Part shown: piece after piece, positions 14,201 through 24,958 of the stretch
How positions within the stretch are numbered: the first letter of the stretch is position 1
How the letters are laid out: every line of letters begins with the position of its first letter
Assembly (NCBI GenBank): GCA_036850595.1
Contig: CM072154.1
Coordinates: 9,989,330-10,053,329, forward strand
Direction: 5' to 3'
Source of the DNA: Rhyacichthys aspro
Taxonomy: Eukaryota > Chordata > Actinopteri > Gobiiformes > Rhyacichthyidae
DNA: 64,000 nucleotides
Notes under the pieces: generated by a model
Database searches by the model: none
Seen by the model: only the letters and a program-made list of their open reading frames with translations
Told to the model about the DNA's origin: nothing
Translations under genes and position numbers: made by a program

Positions 14201-14807
14201 TAAGAGTAATAATAATGCCTTTATATATTTCTTAGTTGCTCTCTGTTGCTGGTTATGTTTGGCCTATGACATTTACCACTTAGTTTGATTACATTTTAGG
14301 TTTGTAGGAATGTATGTATATAAATAGTTCCCTAAAGTCAGTATTTAATTGAGATAATGGTGGATAATAGGAATGTGCACAAAAAAACCAAAGAGTTGTA
14401 ATCAATTTTGTATTGTTTTCATATCCAAAATGTCTGCCATTATAACATCTTAATCAACCAAACAAAAACAAATCATAAAAACAAAAAAAAATGACAAAAT
14501 GAAGTAATAAAAAACATTCCCTGAGACTGTTAAATTACATTAAACGGTTAGAGTTTACATATCCTTATTCATTGAACTAAGGAAAAATCTTCAAAACCAA
14601 TAGATTCCTGGGTAAAAGAAACAAAATGATGGAATGTTCTGAATTAAAAATGTAAACAAAACACTTTTACCCATGGACATTATATCAGTGGCACAAGTGA
14701 AAAATCAAATGGTGAGCTCTGGTAGAAAAATGCTGCCACCCAGTGGGGGTTTAAAAGTGGCATGTGAACCCCTTCTCCTGGTACAACTTGGAGAGTCTTT
14801 ACTGGTG
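11201..14807. other. Intergenic region between acap3 and the PHRF1-like gene
   Basis: About 3.6 kb of AT-rich DNA separate the acap3 promoter from the stop codon of the PHRF1-like gene. I see no exon with paired splice sites, no RNA gene and no clear repeat beyond short A or T runs. The part next to 14,808 must contain the 3' UTR of the PHRF1-like gene. A reverse-strand AATAAA at 14,031-14,036 is one possible poly(A) signal, about 770 bases past the stop. PUSL1, which lies between ACAP3 and INTS11 in human, was looked for and not found. Confidence 0.5.
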
Positions 14808-16302
14808 TCATGTCCTCCTCCTTTTACTTTGCTCCGCCTCTACAGAAAGAACACAGACACAAGCAAATAGAAGATTATCCTCCGAGCTAAAAAAGCTAAG
14901 TCAAAGTAAAATCTAAAATGGCTTCTTACCATCTGAGGCACTAGAGGGATTATCTGTTGTGACATTATTAGTTGGAGCCTGTAACAAATACTTAGGCACG
15001 CGCTGGAAGATAAATAAAATTGAGTGTAAATGCTTTAAGCTATGTACATTTGTTATTATTTTACATAATATTTAGTGTTAGTTGAAGATGAATGTTATGT
15101 ACTGTTACAGATGGTGGCGCACTAGGATTTCTGTTAGATCTGGTCTGAATCCTCTCACTGTGTCGAGGTCCACTTGAGCTGCTGGGATGATTTAAGGTGG
15201 AGGGACGAAGACGGCTGCTTGTAGTTTCATCGACTTCAGAAAGGATGTCCTCTAGTTCCCCGTCGCTGATTCCTTCCTCAGCTGCAAAACTGTCTGTGAA
15301 AGGCAAGGAAGTGAATACGCTAGAGTTAATTAACTGACTTTATCATTTGTATTGCAAGAGTATGTCTAACATCTGGCTGTGGCTTGCCTGGTTGATTAAG
15401 ACTGAGCTGACATTCGGGACAAATCCAGTCTCCATCAGGAGCTTCACTCACTGCAGGTGTCAAGCAGTTCATATGATACCTGTGAAAACATTACTTTCAG
15501 CAACTTATTAACAGATAAATAGTGAAGAATGATGCCTATAAAACATAATCAGGCGTGCATGATGTGAGGAGCCCCCTTACCCTGAATCACAATGTGAACA
15601 CACAAGCACTTGATTCCTACGATCACTCCGTCCACAGTTTTCACAGATGATGACGTTACTCTCTTCTTCTTCTACATCTCTTCTTGGTGCGGTGACTTTG
15701 ATCTGCAGGAGGCACAATTGAGGTCATGCAATTGCAAATGTTAAGACATATTTTAAAGGAGAAAGTAAAAACACTGTTCATCATTACCTTCTTATGAATG
15801 GCACCTCCAATCCGTCGCCTCTGGTGGATTAATGTAAAACTGGTTCGATCCACAGGACAAGTGTTGGCTGTCTTATAACCAAAATAGAGGCACTGATATA
15901 CATGATTCTGTTTTTTTCTCAGTATAAACAGTAATATACACAATTAGGTACCATCTATTTACATGACCAAATTGCAAAGTGATGTGTAAAAATACTGTTA
16001 TTGTGATATAGGCTGTCTGATGCACTTTACTAGCCTAGGATTATACTGTTCAAAGAAAAAAATACACTGGTCTATACATGAAGGCAGTGTAGAACTGAGG
16101 AAAAGAATCAAAAAAGACTAGAAGTGGTCATACAGGTGATGTGTGTACTTACCTTGGACCACTGGAGAATACATTCAAGGCAAAACACATGCTGACAGTT
16201 TTCCAGAGAGCCCACGGTTTGTTCTTCAAATGGACTCAAGCAAATGTAGCATTTATCAGTGGAAACATAACTGTCTCCTTTAGCGGGTTGTGACTGAGCC
16301 AT
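14808..16302 (-). CDS. PHRF1-like RING finger plus PHD finger protein, compact form
   Basis: Seven coding exons on the minus strand: 16302-16153, 15871-15788, 15702-15581, 15479-15388, 15293-15109, 15002-14930, 14839-14808. They total 738 bases and join in phase to give 245 residues ending KRRRT. The RING finger is at residues 18-58, with C18, C21, C36, H38, C41, C44 and C55, and Asp58 in place of the last Cys, as in the 'CPVD' of PHRF1. A C4HC3 PHD finger follows at about 95-145 (C98, C101, C113, C116, H121, C124, C139, C142). Residues after 150 match the PHRF1 'TTSRLRP...SER...NRN' region. PHRF1 is a chromatin-associated E3 ligase, with the PHD reading histone tails. Human PHRF1 is about 1650 residues with an SR-rich part and a C-terminal SRI domain; this gene ends before both. 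Intron 4 uses a GC donor (CAG|GCAAGC). The last exon was chosen for its long pyrimidine tract; an alternative acceptor a few bases downstream would give a different short tail. Confidence 0.9.
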
Positions 16303-17567
16303 ACTTGGCTAACGATCTTTAACCACACCGCTTTGTTGATTGTAATTTTTTGCCTAACAGTGCCAGTCTGTATCAGAAAGAGGTATGAGGCACACGGAGC
16401 AGTATTTTCAGCCACTAGAAGCTTTATTTTCAGAAAGACGCAGCCGCCCACACCTGACGTTTAGGTTAAACCTCTTCAGATGAAAATGGGTCAGAAATGT
16501 AGTAAAACCTACAATAACAAAATAGCATAGGCCTGCTTATTTTTCAGCAGTCTCCAAACAAACCACAATTTGCACTAGAAACAAGCAAGTTTTGAACGAC
16601 CAAAATAACTTCCGCTAGGAGGAGGAAGCACACTTCCGCGCTGGACTCTTCAGAATAAAAGCGCTGGTTTTCCTTATGTGTTTTCATCATAGACATATAA
16701 CAGGAACATCCATGGTTTTTATATAATGTAATATGTGTTGTAGCATAGTGTAGCATTTGCCCAAACCAAACTAAAACACTATAATATTGGATATACAAAA
16801 AAACCCAATCTGTTTATGAAGTTTCTTAGTCCAACAGGTCATTATTAAAAAAAAAAAGATTAAGATTAAAGCATCCATTCTCATCTTTTTATCATATTCT
16901 ACACACGTATGTTATGTAAATAGATGGTACATACTGAAAACTAAGTCTCATCTAACTTGTAACGCATATATATTTTTAATTTTTGTTCCATGTGTTTCAA
17001 AGACAGACTCCTACGTGCCATATTCTGTGGTTTTTGTCTCTCTCTACACTATATCTGAACCTAAACAGGAAATACAAGCCACATGGCAGGTTGTATTAGA
17101 TGTAGTTGCTGTTCCTGCACAGTGCAAATCTGTCTCTTGTGTTAACTTGTGAAGTCATTTTCTGGAGGACAAGTTGTAGTTTTCATTCTTATATTCATTA
17201 TTTGTCTTTGGTACTTCATACAACAGAGTGGAAAGGTAAGTTAGTAAACATATTATTTTACATCATTTGTTGGCATTTCTATATTCAGAATAGAGGCTAA
17301 TTTCAAGTGAAAAATCAATCAATTAAGATCTCATTGGGGAACACTTAGTTTTAGTTTTGCCATGAAGTAGGAGGAATCAGAATTTCATTTGTTAATCAGA
17401 TTTGACTGTGTCGCTACAGATAACGAGTAATGTATGCAATGATGTCCATAGCATGAAGTAAAAATGTATTCCTATGTAATTTGATTTTTAGAATAGTCAA
17501 ATTAGATTTTGTCCTGATATCTGAAAGTATTTGCTTTCTATTCTGAGATTATGTTTTGTTGCTACAG
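16303..17567. promoter_or_regulatory. Divergent spacer between the PHRF1-like gene and the receptor gene
   Basis: The region lies between two divergently transcribed genes and should hold both promoters. On the plus strand a strong donor (GAAAG|GTAAGT at 17,235/17,236) pairs with a good acceptor (GCTACAG at 17,561-17,567). This marks a likely untranslated first exon of the receptor ending at 17,235, with an intron at 17,236-17,567. The start of that exon cannot be fixed. The rest is AT-rich and shows no other feature. Confidence 0.5.
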
Positions 17568-17666
17568 GTTTTGAGAAGAGTCTTTCCACGATGCAGCAGG
17601 TTTTCTGAAAAACTCACTTTCATTTAGAGCTTTTGCCAAGTAGATTCTTTTGACTAAATTATAATC

Positions 17667-18620
17667 ATGAATGAGACGGATGCCAACTGTGGTGTTCAGT
17701 CCCATGACTACCAGTACTACCTATTCCCTGCTGTTTCTGTCATAGCACTGGTCACTGGCCTGCCGGGGAATTTGGCTGCACTTTATTACTTCACCTTCAA
17801 GTTAAACCCTCGCACAGCCTTCAGTGTGTACATCAGTAATTTGGCGATGGCAGATATCCTCATCCTCTGTACTCTGCCGTTTCGCATCCACTACCACCTA
17901 AACAGAAACAACTGGGTGTTTGGGGAAATTGCGTGCCATGTCACAGGGATCCTCTTCCATGGCAACTTCTACCTGAGCATCTGCTTCATGTCCTGCATCT
18001 GTGTGGATCGCTACATAGCCACTGTACATCCACACAAGTATCATAGGCTGAGCGTCTGGTACTCCGTGGTTGTGAGTGTGGTGCTCTGGTTTGTCGTCGG
18101 AGTAGCCATAATGGGGTTTGTCCTCATGGGTCCGCTGAAAACCAGGAATCACCAGGAATCTGGAAGCTACAGCTGCTTTGAGAATTTCGCTAAAAAAGAG
18201 TGGGAGACACGTTTGGGGGCTTATAGTCTATTCTGCTTGATATTTGGGTCCCTTCTGCCCTCTGTGATCATCTTGGTGTGTTATCCAGTGGCGGCTAGAC
18301 GCATTTCAAGAATAAAAACAAAAACGGCTCAAAAAGCAGTGAGGGTAATCTATGTTATCCTGGCCATAACAGTGCTGTGCTTTCTCCCCAACCATGTGGT
18401 GTACCTGTTGCATTTCCTCGGACACGTAAAGGTCATCAAGAGCTGCTCCACGATCAGTGCCATCTACATTGCCAGACGGGTCACCATGGCCCTGTTCATT
18501 TTAAACACATGCCTGGACCCTGTGCTTTACTTTATCACCACCAGCCACTGTAAATGGAAGAGGCCGCTCAACAGGAGGATCGGGAGGCACAGAGGGGCCT
18601 ATGTCCTAACTATCAGCTAA
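17667..18620 (+). CDS. Class A G-protein-coupled receptor, P2Y / lysophosphatidic-acid-receptor-like
   Basis: A single coding exon encodes 317 residues with seven hydrophobic segments, starting near residues 19-42. Rhodopsin-family landmarks are visible: N2 in an N-glycosylation site, G34-N35 in TM1, Cys90 and Cys170 for the conserved disulfide, D114-R115-Y116 at the end of TM3, C238-F-L-P241 in TM6, and D284-P-V-L-Y288 in TM7 (the DPxxY form). DPxxY together with a 'CFENF...W' stretch in extracellular loop 2 (170-179) is typical of the P2Y-like group that includes LPAR4, LPAR5 and LPAR6. These receptors bind nucleotides or lysophospholipids at the cell surface and signal through G proteins. 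The exact orthologue and ligand cannot be decided by eye. The cytoplasmic tail is short, about 25 residues. An untranslated exon lies upstream. The gene is tail to tail with ints11. Confidence 0.92.
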   Translation: MNETDANCGVQSHDYQYYLFPAVSVIALVTGLPGNLAALYYFTFKLNPRTAFSVYISNLAMADILILCTLPFRIHYHLNRNNWVFGEIACHVTGILFHGNFYLSICFMSCICVDRYIATVHPHKYHRLSVWYSVVVSVVLWFVVGVAIMGFVLMGPLKTRNHQESGSYSCFENFAKKEWETRLGAYSLFCLIFGSLLPSVIILVCYPVAARRISRIKTKTAQKAVRVIYVILAITVLCFLPNHVVYLLHFLGHVKVIKSCSTISAIYIARRVTMALFILNTCLDPVLYFITTSHCKWKRPLNRRIGRHRGAYVLTIS

Positions 18621-18692
18621 GATTTTACTGTCTAACTGTAAATAAGCTTTACGTCAAGTGTAACTACTCTGCTTTTTGTAGAAAAAACTGTT

Positions 18693-18701
18693 TTTATTAA
18701 A
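18693..18701. terminator. Overlapping poly(A) signals for the receptor (+) and ints11 (-)
   Basis: In the run 'tttttattaaag' the plus strand reads ATTAAA at 18,696-18,701, about 76 bases after the receptor stop. The minus strand reads AATAAA at 18,698-18,693, about 280 bases after the ints11 stop. Both are canonical or near-canonical hexamers at sensible distances, so each transcript may end here and overlap the other. A second plus-strand AATAAA at 18,834-18,839 is an alternative for the receptor. Confidence 0.5.
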
Positions 18702-18974
18702 GTGGGCTTTGTACATCAAAATACATGAACTAATTCTACCATTTCTGTCCAGAGCTTTTGCTTTTTACTTCTTTGTGTATGTGAGACGATCCAAGCCTGT
18801 TACTAAAAAGTATGAGACAAAAACTGCCTCTACAATAAAAAGTAAAACATATACCCCGCTTTTTTAAAGATTCATCAGAATTTTTGCTTTTTATGTAGAA
18901 ATGAACAAGACAGTTCTTTTGGCTCGAACTGTTAGTAAGATATTTTAGAATCATTCCCCCATGTTGAAGTTTTT

Positions 18975-21900
18975 TTAGCACACTCCTGATGGAAGTCCTT
19001 TTTTTAGTAAACTTGAAAGGAAGCTGCCGAGGTCTTCATCCTAAAAGAGAAAAAACAGAACAAAGGGTAAAATTTCTATACATGTGAATTTAAACACAAC
19101 AATATATCAAGTGAGTCCCTAGTCAATTTAGATAAAGTATGTATTTTCTCTCCAAATTATTCTTACGTTTTTAATTAAAACAAATTTAAAAATTTTAGTT
19201 TACTTAATATAAACTGGGTAAATATTTCTCCTTGACTAGCATTTAGAAACCATCTCTATTCCACATAACAGCTTACCCACAAAGCATTTATATTTCAGGT
19301 ATTTTCATGAACAAAAAAGCCACAGTAGAAGCAGAAGCTACACCTGGGCTTTAACCCAGTCCATTATTTTGCTGGAACAAATGTATGTTTCGAGGTCATA
19401 TTGTTTATTACATTTTCTCTGCCACTGAGCTTTGCACGGAACTTATACAACCACAGAAAGTACATGCTTCCATTGCGCAGCAACTAAGGTTTCCCTTCTC
19501 AAGTCCCTTCTCAACATGTACACCCACACAGTTTATGTTCTCATGTCTTTAACTGTTCTGTCGGCTGCTCAAGGTTTGAGTGGGTTTGCTCTTCAACTGC
19601 ACTAAATGTAACAATGTCGTTCAACCAAACCACATGCTCCAAGACATTGCTTGGTGGTGAACACATATAGCAAGGCCTACAATTGTTGAATTTCTTTGTT
19701 GAAGAAATTACCTGGTAACTCCAGGAGAGCAGCAGAACCTTAGTGTTAGTGTCTTCAGCAGAGGAGGACACTTTAATGACAATGGACTCCACCATAACTG
19801 TTCCATCAGGAAGATGCTGGATGGTGTAACCTTTTAATACACTAAAACACAAAAATAAATATAAACAAAACAGACATAGAGACAAGTAGCTTTCATTATA
19901 TCAGACAAGTAGACCAATACATAAATATAACATAAAACTCACATAATTTATCCTATATATGTACATACCTGTACTTATAGTAAAAGGCATGGTTTGATTC
20001 ATTCATTGAAAATATTAAATGAAGCAGAAGCTCTAGTGCCACCTCTCATGTGTGACGCTGGTCTCACCTCTTGAGGTGTGTGTAGATTCTGTGGAGTGTG
20101 TCAGAGTCGCTGTGGGGGTCCTGGAGCTGCACACGGCAGGTGAAGCGTAACTGATGTTCATTTAGACCTAGCTCTTTTAGAGCCTGCTCTGAGGACACCA
20201 GCTTCAAACTCTGTGCAAAGAAAAAGACAAAACTCCATCATTCACATGTATAAACATGTATCAGGTGTTTAGAAGTACACTTTAATAACAGCTAATAGGG
20301 ACTTACTACTTACTGCAGTTAAGTATTAAGAGGCAACTTACGTTTTCTTTCATTATCAAGGTTCCATGCATTGTGCGAGGCTTTTTGAGGTCAGGCAAGG
20401 GCCCTTTGAATAGAAATGAAACATGACCACACAAATATGTAACTGGGCCACAGTAAATGTCACAATAGCGCTCTCTTAACATAAATCATAATGTCTTATT
20501 AGTTCTGTGTTTTGTCTAATATTAGGCAGCTGTGTGAGTTTGTCTAAACCCTACTTGATTAATTTAACTTGAGTCTACAAGTTATTACATTTGTTTGGTG
20601 TGGGAGAGCACTGATTGAATTATATTTTTTTTGTGATATGGGGACAGTACCATTCTTCTACTTTTACAATCACTGCTGAGGAAAAAACATCCCCAGAACA
20701 CAGTACCTCCAAGAGCCATCTCCCTCTTGAGCAGGTTCAGAGAGATATCCACAGGCACACTAGGATTTGTTGTCACAGTTGCTGTCTCGCCGTTGGCTGG
20801 CATGTAACAGTTTATACCTACAATTCAACAGAAGCACTTTAAGGCTGAATGTTTGCTCCATCTGTGAGCAGGCATGTGGTGGCTATTGAGCCACTGAGGC
20901 GTGGGTGCACCTACACAGTAGATTGTAAACAGAGTTGTGCACTTACTGAACTCCTGTTCAATCTTGCCCTTGAGAAACTCCATTTTGGCTGCCTCACCGT
21001 GCACCAGCAGCATGTTACGAGGTTCGGCCATCCGAATGAGCTGCATTATGCCTTTCGCATCTGCATGGGCACTAAATGACATGTACTCCACTTGCAGTTT
21101 GACATCCAGCTGTACAAATTGAACAGAAATGAATACTGATTATTATCATTAGACAAAACTAATGACTATCCAGACATCAATTACGTTTTCTTTCTCCAAA
21201 TAGAAGCACATTATGAAATTACATTTACCAGGAAACTGTCATCATTAAATTAAAACTTGAACTGATTGAACTGTGATTTTTTTTTTAAAAGAAAGTTCAT
21301 TCTCACCGTCGCTCTCCCCTCCATCTCCAGTTTTCTCTGCCCATTTAGAATTTTATGACCTATTGTTCCTTGCACACAATACCCAGGCATAATTACCTAC
21401 AAGAGAATAACTTATTATACATAATCTTTTTTACTGAAATTGTGAAATTATATTAAGTGTCTGAAATACTTGCCATATTCTTCTCATTGCCAGCCCATTT
21501 CTTAAAGATCTGCAGGGACTGACCAGCGTGTAACATTCCCGGGGTAGCAAACACAACCTAAAAAAATATTTTGGGTCAATTCACTGCCAATTTATTTTTA
21601 AAAAGTCATCTGAAAAGATTGAAATACGCTTACCATAGGCCCAGGATTACCAGCATAGGAGCGATCAAAAGCTTTAATGTGTTTAAACTCAAACATGTTT
21701 CTTTGCACAAAGGTTTTTCTAATTTTCTGGTTGGTCCATGTTATGAAAAGCTTGTAATAGTGATTAGCCTTCTCTGTCAGCCCAGTGGAGAAGTAGATAG
21801 GGGCCTTTAGGTTCATTCTTTCCCTATGGAGCAAACAGTTCGTTATTTTACCATATTACTATCAGTTACTTTACTTTTATTTTTGTTTAAAGAGTCATAA

Positions 21901-23543
21901 AAGTCTTACCAGAATGTTTCCAAAAGGATGCAGAGTTCCTGTGCTCTTCCGAGAGCAAAAACTGGAATGAGAACCTAGATGCAAAATGTTGAATCAATAT
22001 AAACTCTAATTTCAACAAAGCAAACCTATGTAAACTTTTTACTTTTTACAAAAAAAAGTTAAAATAATCAGGTCAAATTCAAAAAGGAAATGCTCTTTTA
22101 AAGACAAAGGGCACCTGGTTTGACAGATAGTACACATCCTGAAAAGCTCCATAGTGTTGATTCAAATATCAAGCTCACCTTTCCTCCTCTTTCTATTGTC
22201 TCATGAACTTTCTTCAGGAAGTCCCTCTCCCTGCATCTCTTTGAGTCCCGGATGGTGGTGGCATACGTAGACTCAGAGATCAGAATGTCTGGACGGCACT
22301 TATCAATCCAAGCAGCTCTTTAAGAATAAAAAATAATGTGAAACTTGAATATTTACACACGGTCAAATATAGGATTATAAAAGCCACTTACCCTAAATGT
22401 CTGTCAGGAGTCATGTTGTAATCTCCCTATAAAAAGAAATAACCATTTATAATGATGATAATGACTCTAAAGCATTCCAGATTTGTTTATACTCACAGTG
22501 TAGACCACAGACTCTGATCCCACTTTGATGTGCACCATCGCAGCTCCCAGAACATGACCTGCATAGTACGCCTTGATCTCGAGCTCATCATCCACCTGCC
22601 ACCAGCGTCAACACAAACAGCTTTATTTGCCATCAAGGAGATGCACAGATGGAGCAGATAATGAAATGATCAACAGATGCACATTATGCCACAAAAACGA
22701 TATCTGCTTTGCACCTGAACAGTTTGATGGAGATTCAAAGGTATAACTTTCTTCATACAGTCCTTGATCATCTGTGAAGTGAAGAAATTTGTTTCGCCCT
22801 TTTTGTCTACAGTAATTTTACGAAAGTCTTCAAGCAAAATGGGACAAATGGCTTTAGTTGGATGGGTCATGTAGATGGGTCCATCGTAGCCCACCATCTC
22901 ACTCATGTAGGGCAGAGCGCCACAATGGTCCAAATGAAAATGGCTGTGAAAAGGAAAATCAGACAATGAGTTTTCCACAGTTAACATACATAGATAGGAA
23001 AGTAAAGAGAGAATTTGCACCTGATAATGACACAGTCCAAGAACTCTGTCAGACGCCCATTTTGGGTTATATATGAAAAGTCTGGGAAACGTCTCTGAAA
23101 TTAAAGACAGAATATATTGCAGTCCAAAAACTTTGCATCTGATTATTCTTTTTACACACACCATCACTTACATCATCGTTGTATCCCATATGCATGCCAC
23201 AGTCAAGCATTATGTTTTTGCCCCCAATGGAGACAAGTATACAGCTTCGACCGACATCCTGTCCAGCACCTGGTATAAAGGATAACGGATAACATTCCTA
23301 TAACTCATTACTGCACACAAATGTGGTAACACTTTTGACTAGAGGATGTACAATCTTTAAACATTACATCAGCTTAAATAGCTAGAAAAGACGAATGCTC
23401 TTAAGAGTTTAACATAGTCAAACCGTTGCTAAGAAATCAAGTAAAAAAACAAAAAACTCAAGTCAACATTTAGTGGTGACAGAAGTAGCTCATGCTAGCT
23501 ATCCGCTAAACTCACCCAGTGGAGTTACATTTATTTCAGGCAT
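18975..23543 (-). CDS. ints11: Integrator complex subunit 11 (INTS11/CPSF3L), RNA endonuclease
   Basis: Seventeen exons: 23543-23516, 23269-23172, 23094-23021, 22943-22715, 22595-22497, 22426-22392, 22317-22179, 21974-21910, 21823-21634, 21557-21474, 21396-21307, 21109-20947, 20817-20707, 20403-20342, 20210-20068, 19841-19712, 19040-18975. All phases agree and give 601 residues, against 600 in human. This is the catalytic subunit of Integrator, which cleaves snRNA 3' ends and nascent transcripts at paused polymerase II in the nucleus. The N-terminal metallo-beta-lactamase fold carries the zinc motif HFHLDH (68-73), H157, D178 in 'GDYN', and E203 in 'SEST', the known catalytic glutamate. The beta-CASP part follows, with H392 in 'FSAHAD', then the C-terminal domain that pairs with INTS9. 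All expected metal ligands are present, so the enzyme should be active. Intron 10 has a GC donor (ATG|GCAAGT). The gene is head to head with cptp and tail to tail with the receptor. Confidence 0.98.
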
Positions 23544-24147
23544 GTTGTCTCAGAAGGGAAGCCTATTGTTGTGTTTAGAAGGACAAACCCTCACAGTTTT
23601 ACATCCGCTTTCCTTATCGCAATAAACTTACTCATAAAGAAATGCTTATTGTTTTATTTATGTGCATGTGAACTATCTGAACGCAGTTTCAGGTAGCGTC
23701 AGGCGATTCTCGTTTAAGTAAACAACATCCGTAGATAGATTTCAAAGTAAAATTCCACAGCTCTTCCATTTAATCTTTGAATAATATTATAATAATTTTA
23801 ATAAGTTAAAATAGTTCAATTTGATTAGAAAAAAATATGTATAACAATACTCTAAGACAACCGTCAACAGTAGTGTGTTTTCTATCACCATGTAAGCCGA
23901 ACATGTGTCGCGGTAATTTTACTTTGAAGCAAAACTACTACTTTCCTTTGTGATTTGAGTCTGCGCAGAAGAAATGGATTAGAGCAAAGAATTGCCAGTC
24001 GTTTCATTCCTGTCTTTTTGATCTGTTTTTATAAGTAGTATGTTGTATTGTATACTTCGTAAAAAGGTGTAAAGACGTGTCGTAAACATATTCTCAATAA
24101 TTTATTCCTTGTTCGTTTCTGTCGGCGGCGCTTGAATTAACAAAACC
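23544..24147. promoter_or_regulatory. Bidirectional promoter region of ints11 and cptp
   Basis: The two start codons lie 604 bases apart in opposite orientation, so this interval must hold both 5' UTRs and both promoters. It is AT-rich with no obvious TATA placement that would settle a start site. Head-to-head housekeeping pairs commonly share a promoter; sharing here is inferred from spacing alone. Confidence 0.55.
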
Positions 24148-24958
24148 ATGGCCGATTCTGTGACATCAGAAGACCAGAAATTCTGCTTACAGGAGGTGCT
24201 CGACACTTTCAGGTTATGCCTGTCTGAAAAGAAAGAGGTTTACCTTGAACACTACGTTGCTGGTTGGCGTGGTTTAGTAAAGTAAGTACCCGGCCTTTCA
24301 TAGAAGTATTTGTACTGAACTAAAATCTTAGTCCTTTAAAATAAACTTACTGTACTTAAATTCATAGGATCAGTGTTGAGGCAGCATACCTACAGGGCAC
24401 TGCTGTATCATGTGATTTTTTTTTTTCTTTAACAGGTTTCTGAACAGCTTGGGGAGTGTTTTTGGCTTTATTTCTAAAGATGCTGTCAACAAAATCCAAA
24501 TCCTGGTCAATCTCCTCCAGGGTGAGAATGGGTCTAACTATGTCACAATCCAGTCAATGGTCAAATATGAACTGGATAACCAACTTGTTGACGTGACCAA
24601 AAGAGGGAGCCACCCGGAGTCCGGCTGCCGAACCCTGCTGAGGCTTCACCGTGCACTGAGGTGGTTGGAACTCTTCCTGGATCGCTTACGCACCAGCACT
24701 GAGGACAGTAAGACGTCTGTGATGTGTGCAGAGTCCTACAATGTGTCTCTTTCCCAGTACCACCCCTGGGTCATCCGTAAAGCTGCAGGCATGGCTTTTT
24801 GCATTCTTCCTGGACGGCCAGCTTTCTTTGAAATTATGAATGTAGGCACTCCGGAGCAAGTTGTAGCCATGTTAGGGGAAGCCATTCCTCTTATCTCAGA
24901 GGTGTACCAGATTACAGAGGACCTTTATACTCAACATAATATGCTGGACTTACCTTAG
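24148..24958 (+). CDS. cptp: Ceramide-1-phosphate transfer protein (CPTP/GLTPD1)
   Basis: Two coding exons, 24148-24281 and 24436-24958, join in phase (AA|G) to give 218 residues; human CPTP has 214. The protein is a cytosolic carrier with the all-helical GLTP fold that moves ceramide-1-phosphate from the trans-Golgi to the plasma membrane and other membranes. The phosphate-binding residues known in human (D56, K60, R106, R110, H150) are all present with a constant offset of four: D60, K64, R110, R114, H154. The conserved block 'HPESGCRTLLRLHRAL' (104-119) and the ending LLDLP-like 'LDLP' are clear. The start ATG at 24,148 sits in a good context (ACCATGG). Candidate poly(A) signals are ATTAAA at 25,385-25,390 and AATAAA at 25,716-25,721. 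Confidence 0.97.

Noticed and set aside
14705..14838. Alternative last exon of the PHRF1-like gene ending at 14,705
   Set aside because: It needs an acceptor with almost no pyrimidine tract; the acceptor at 14,840 has a long one and gives a clean short end.
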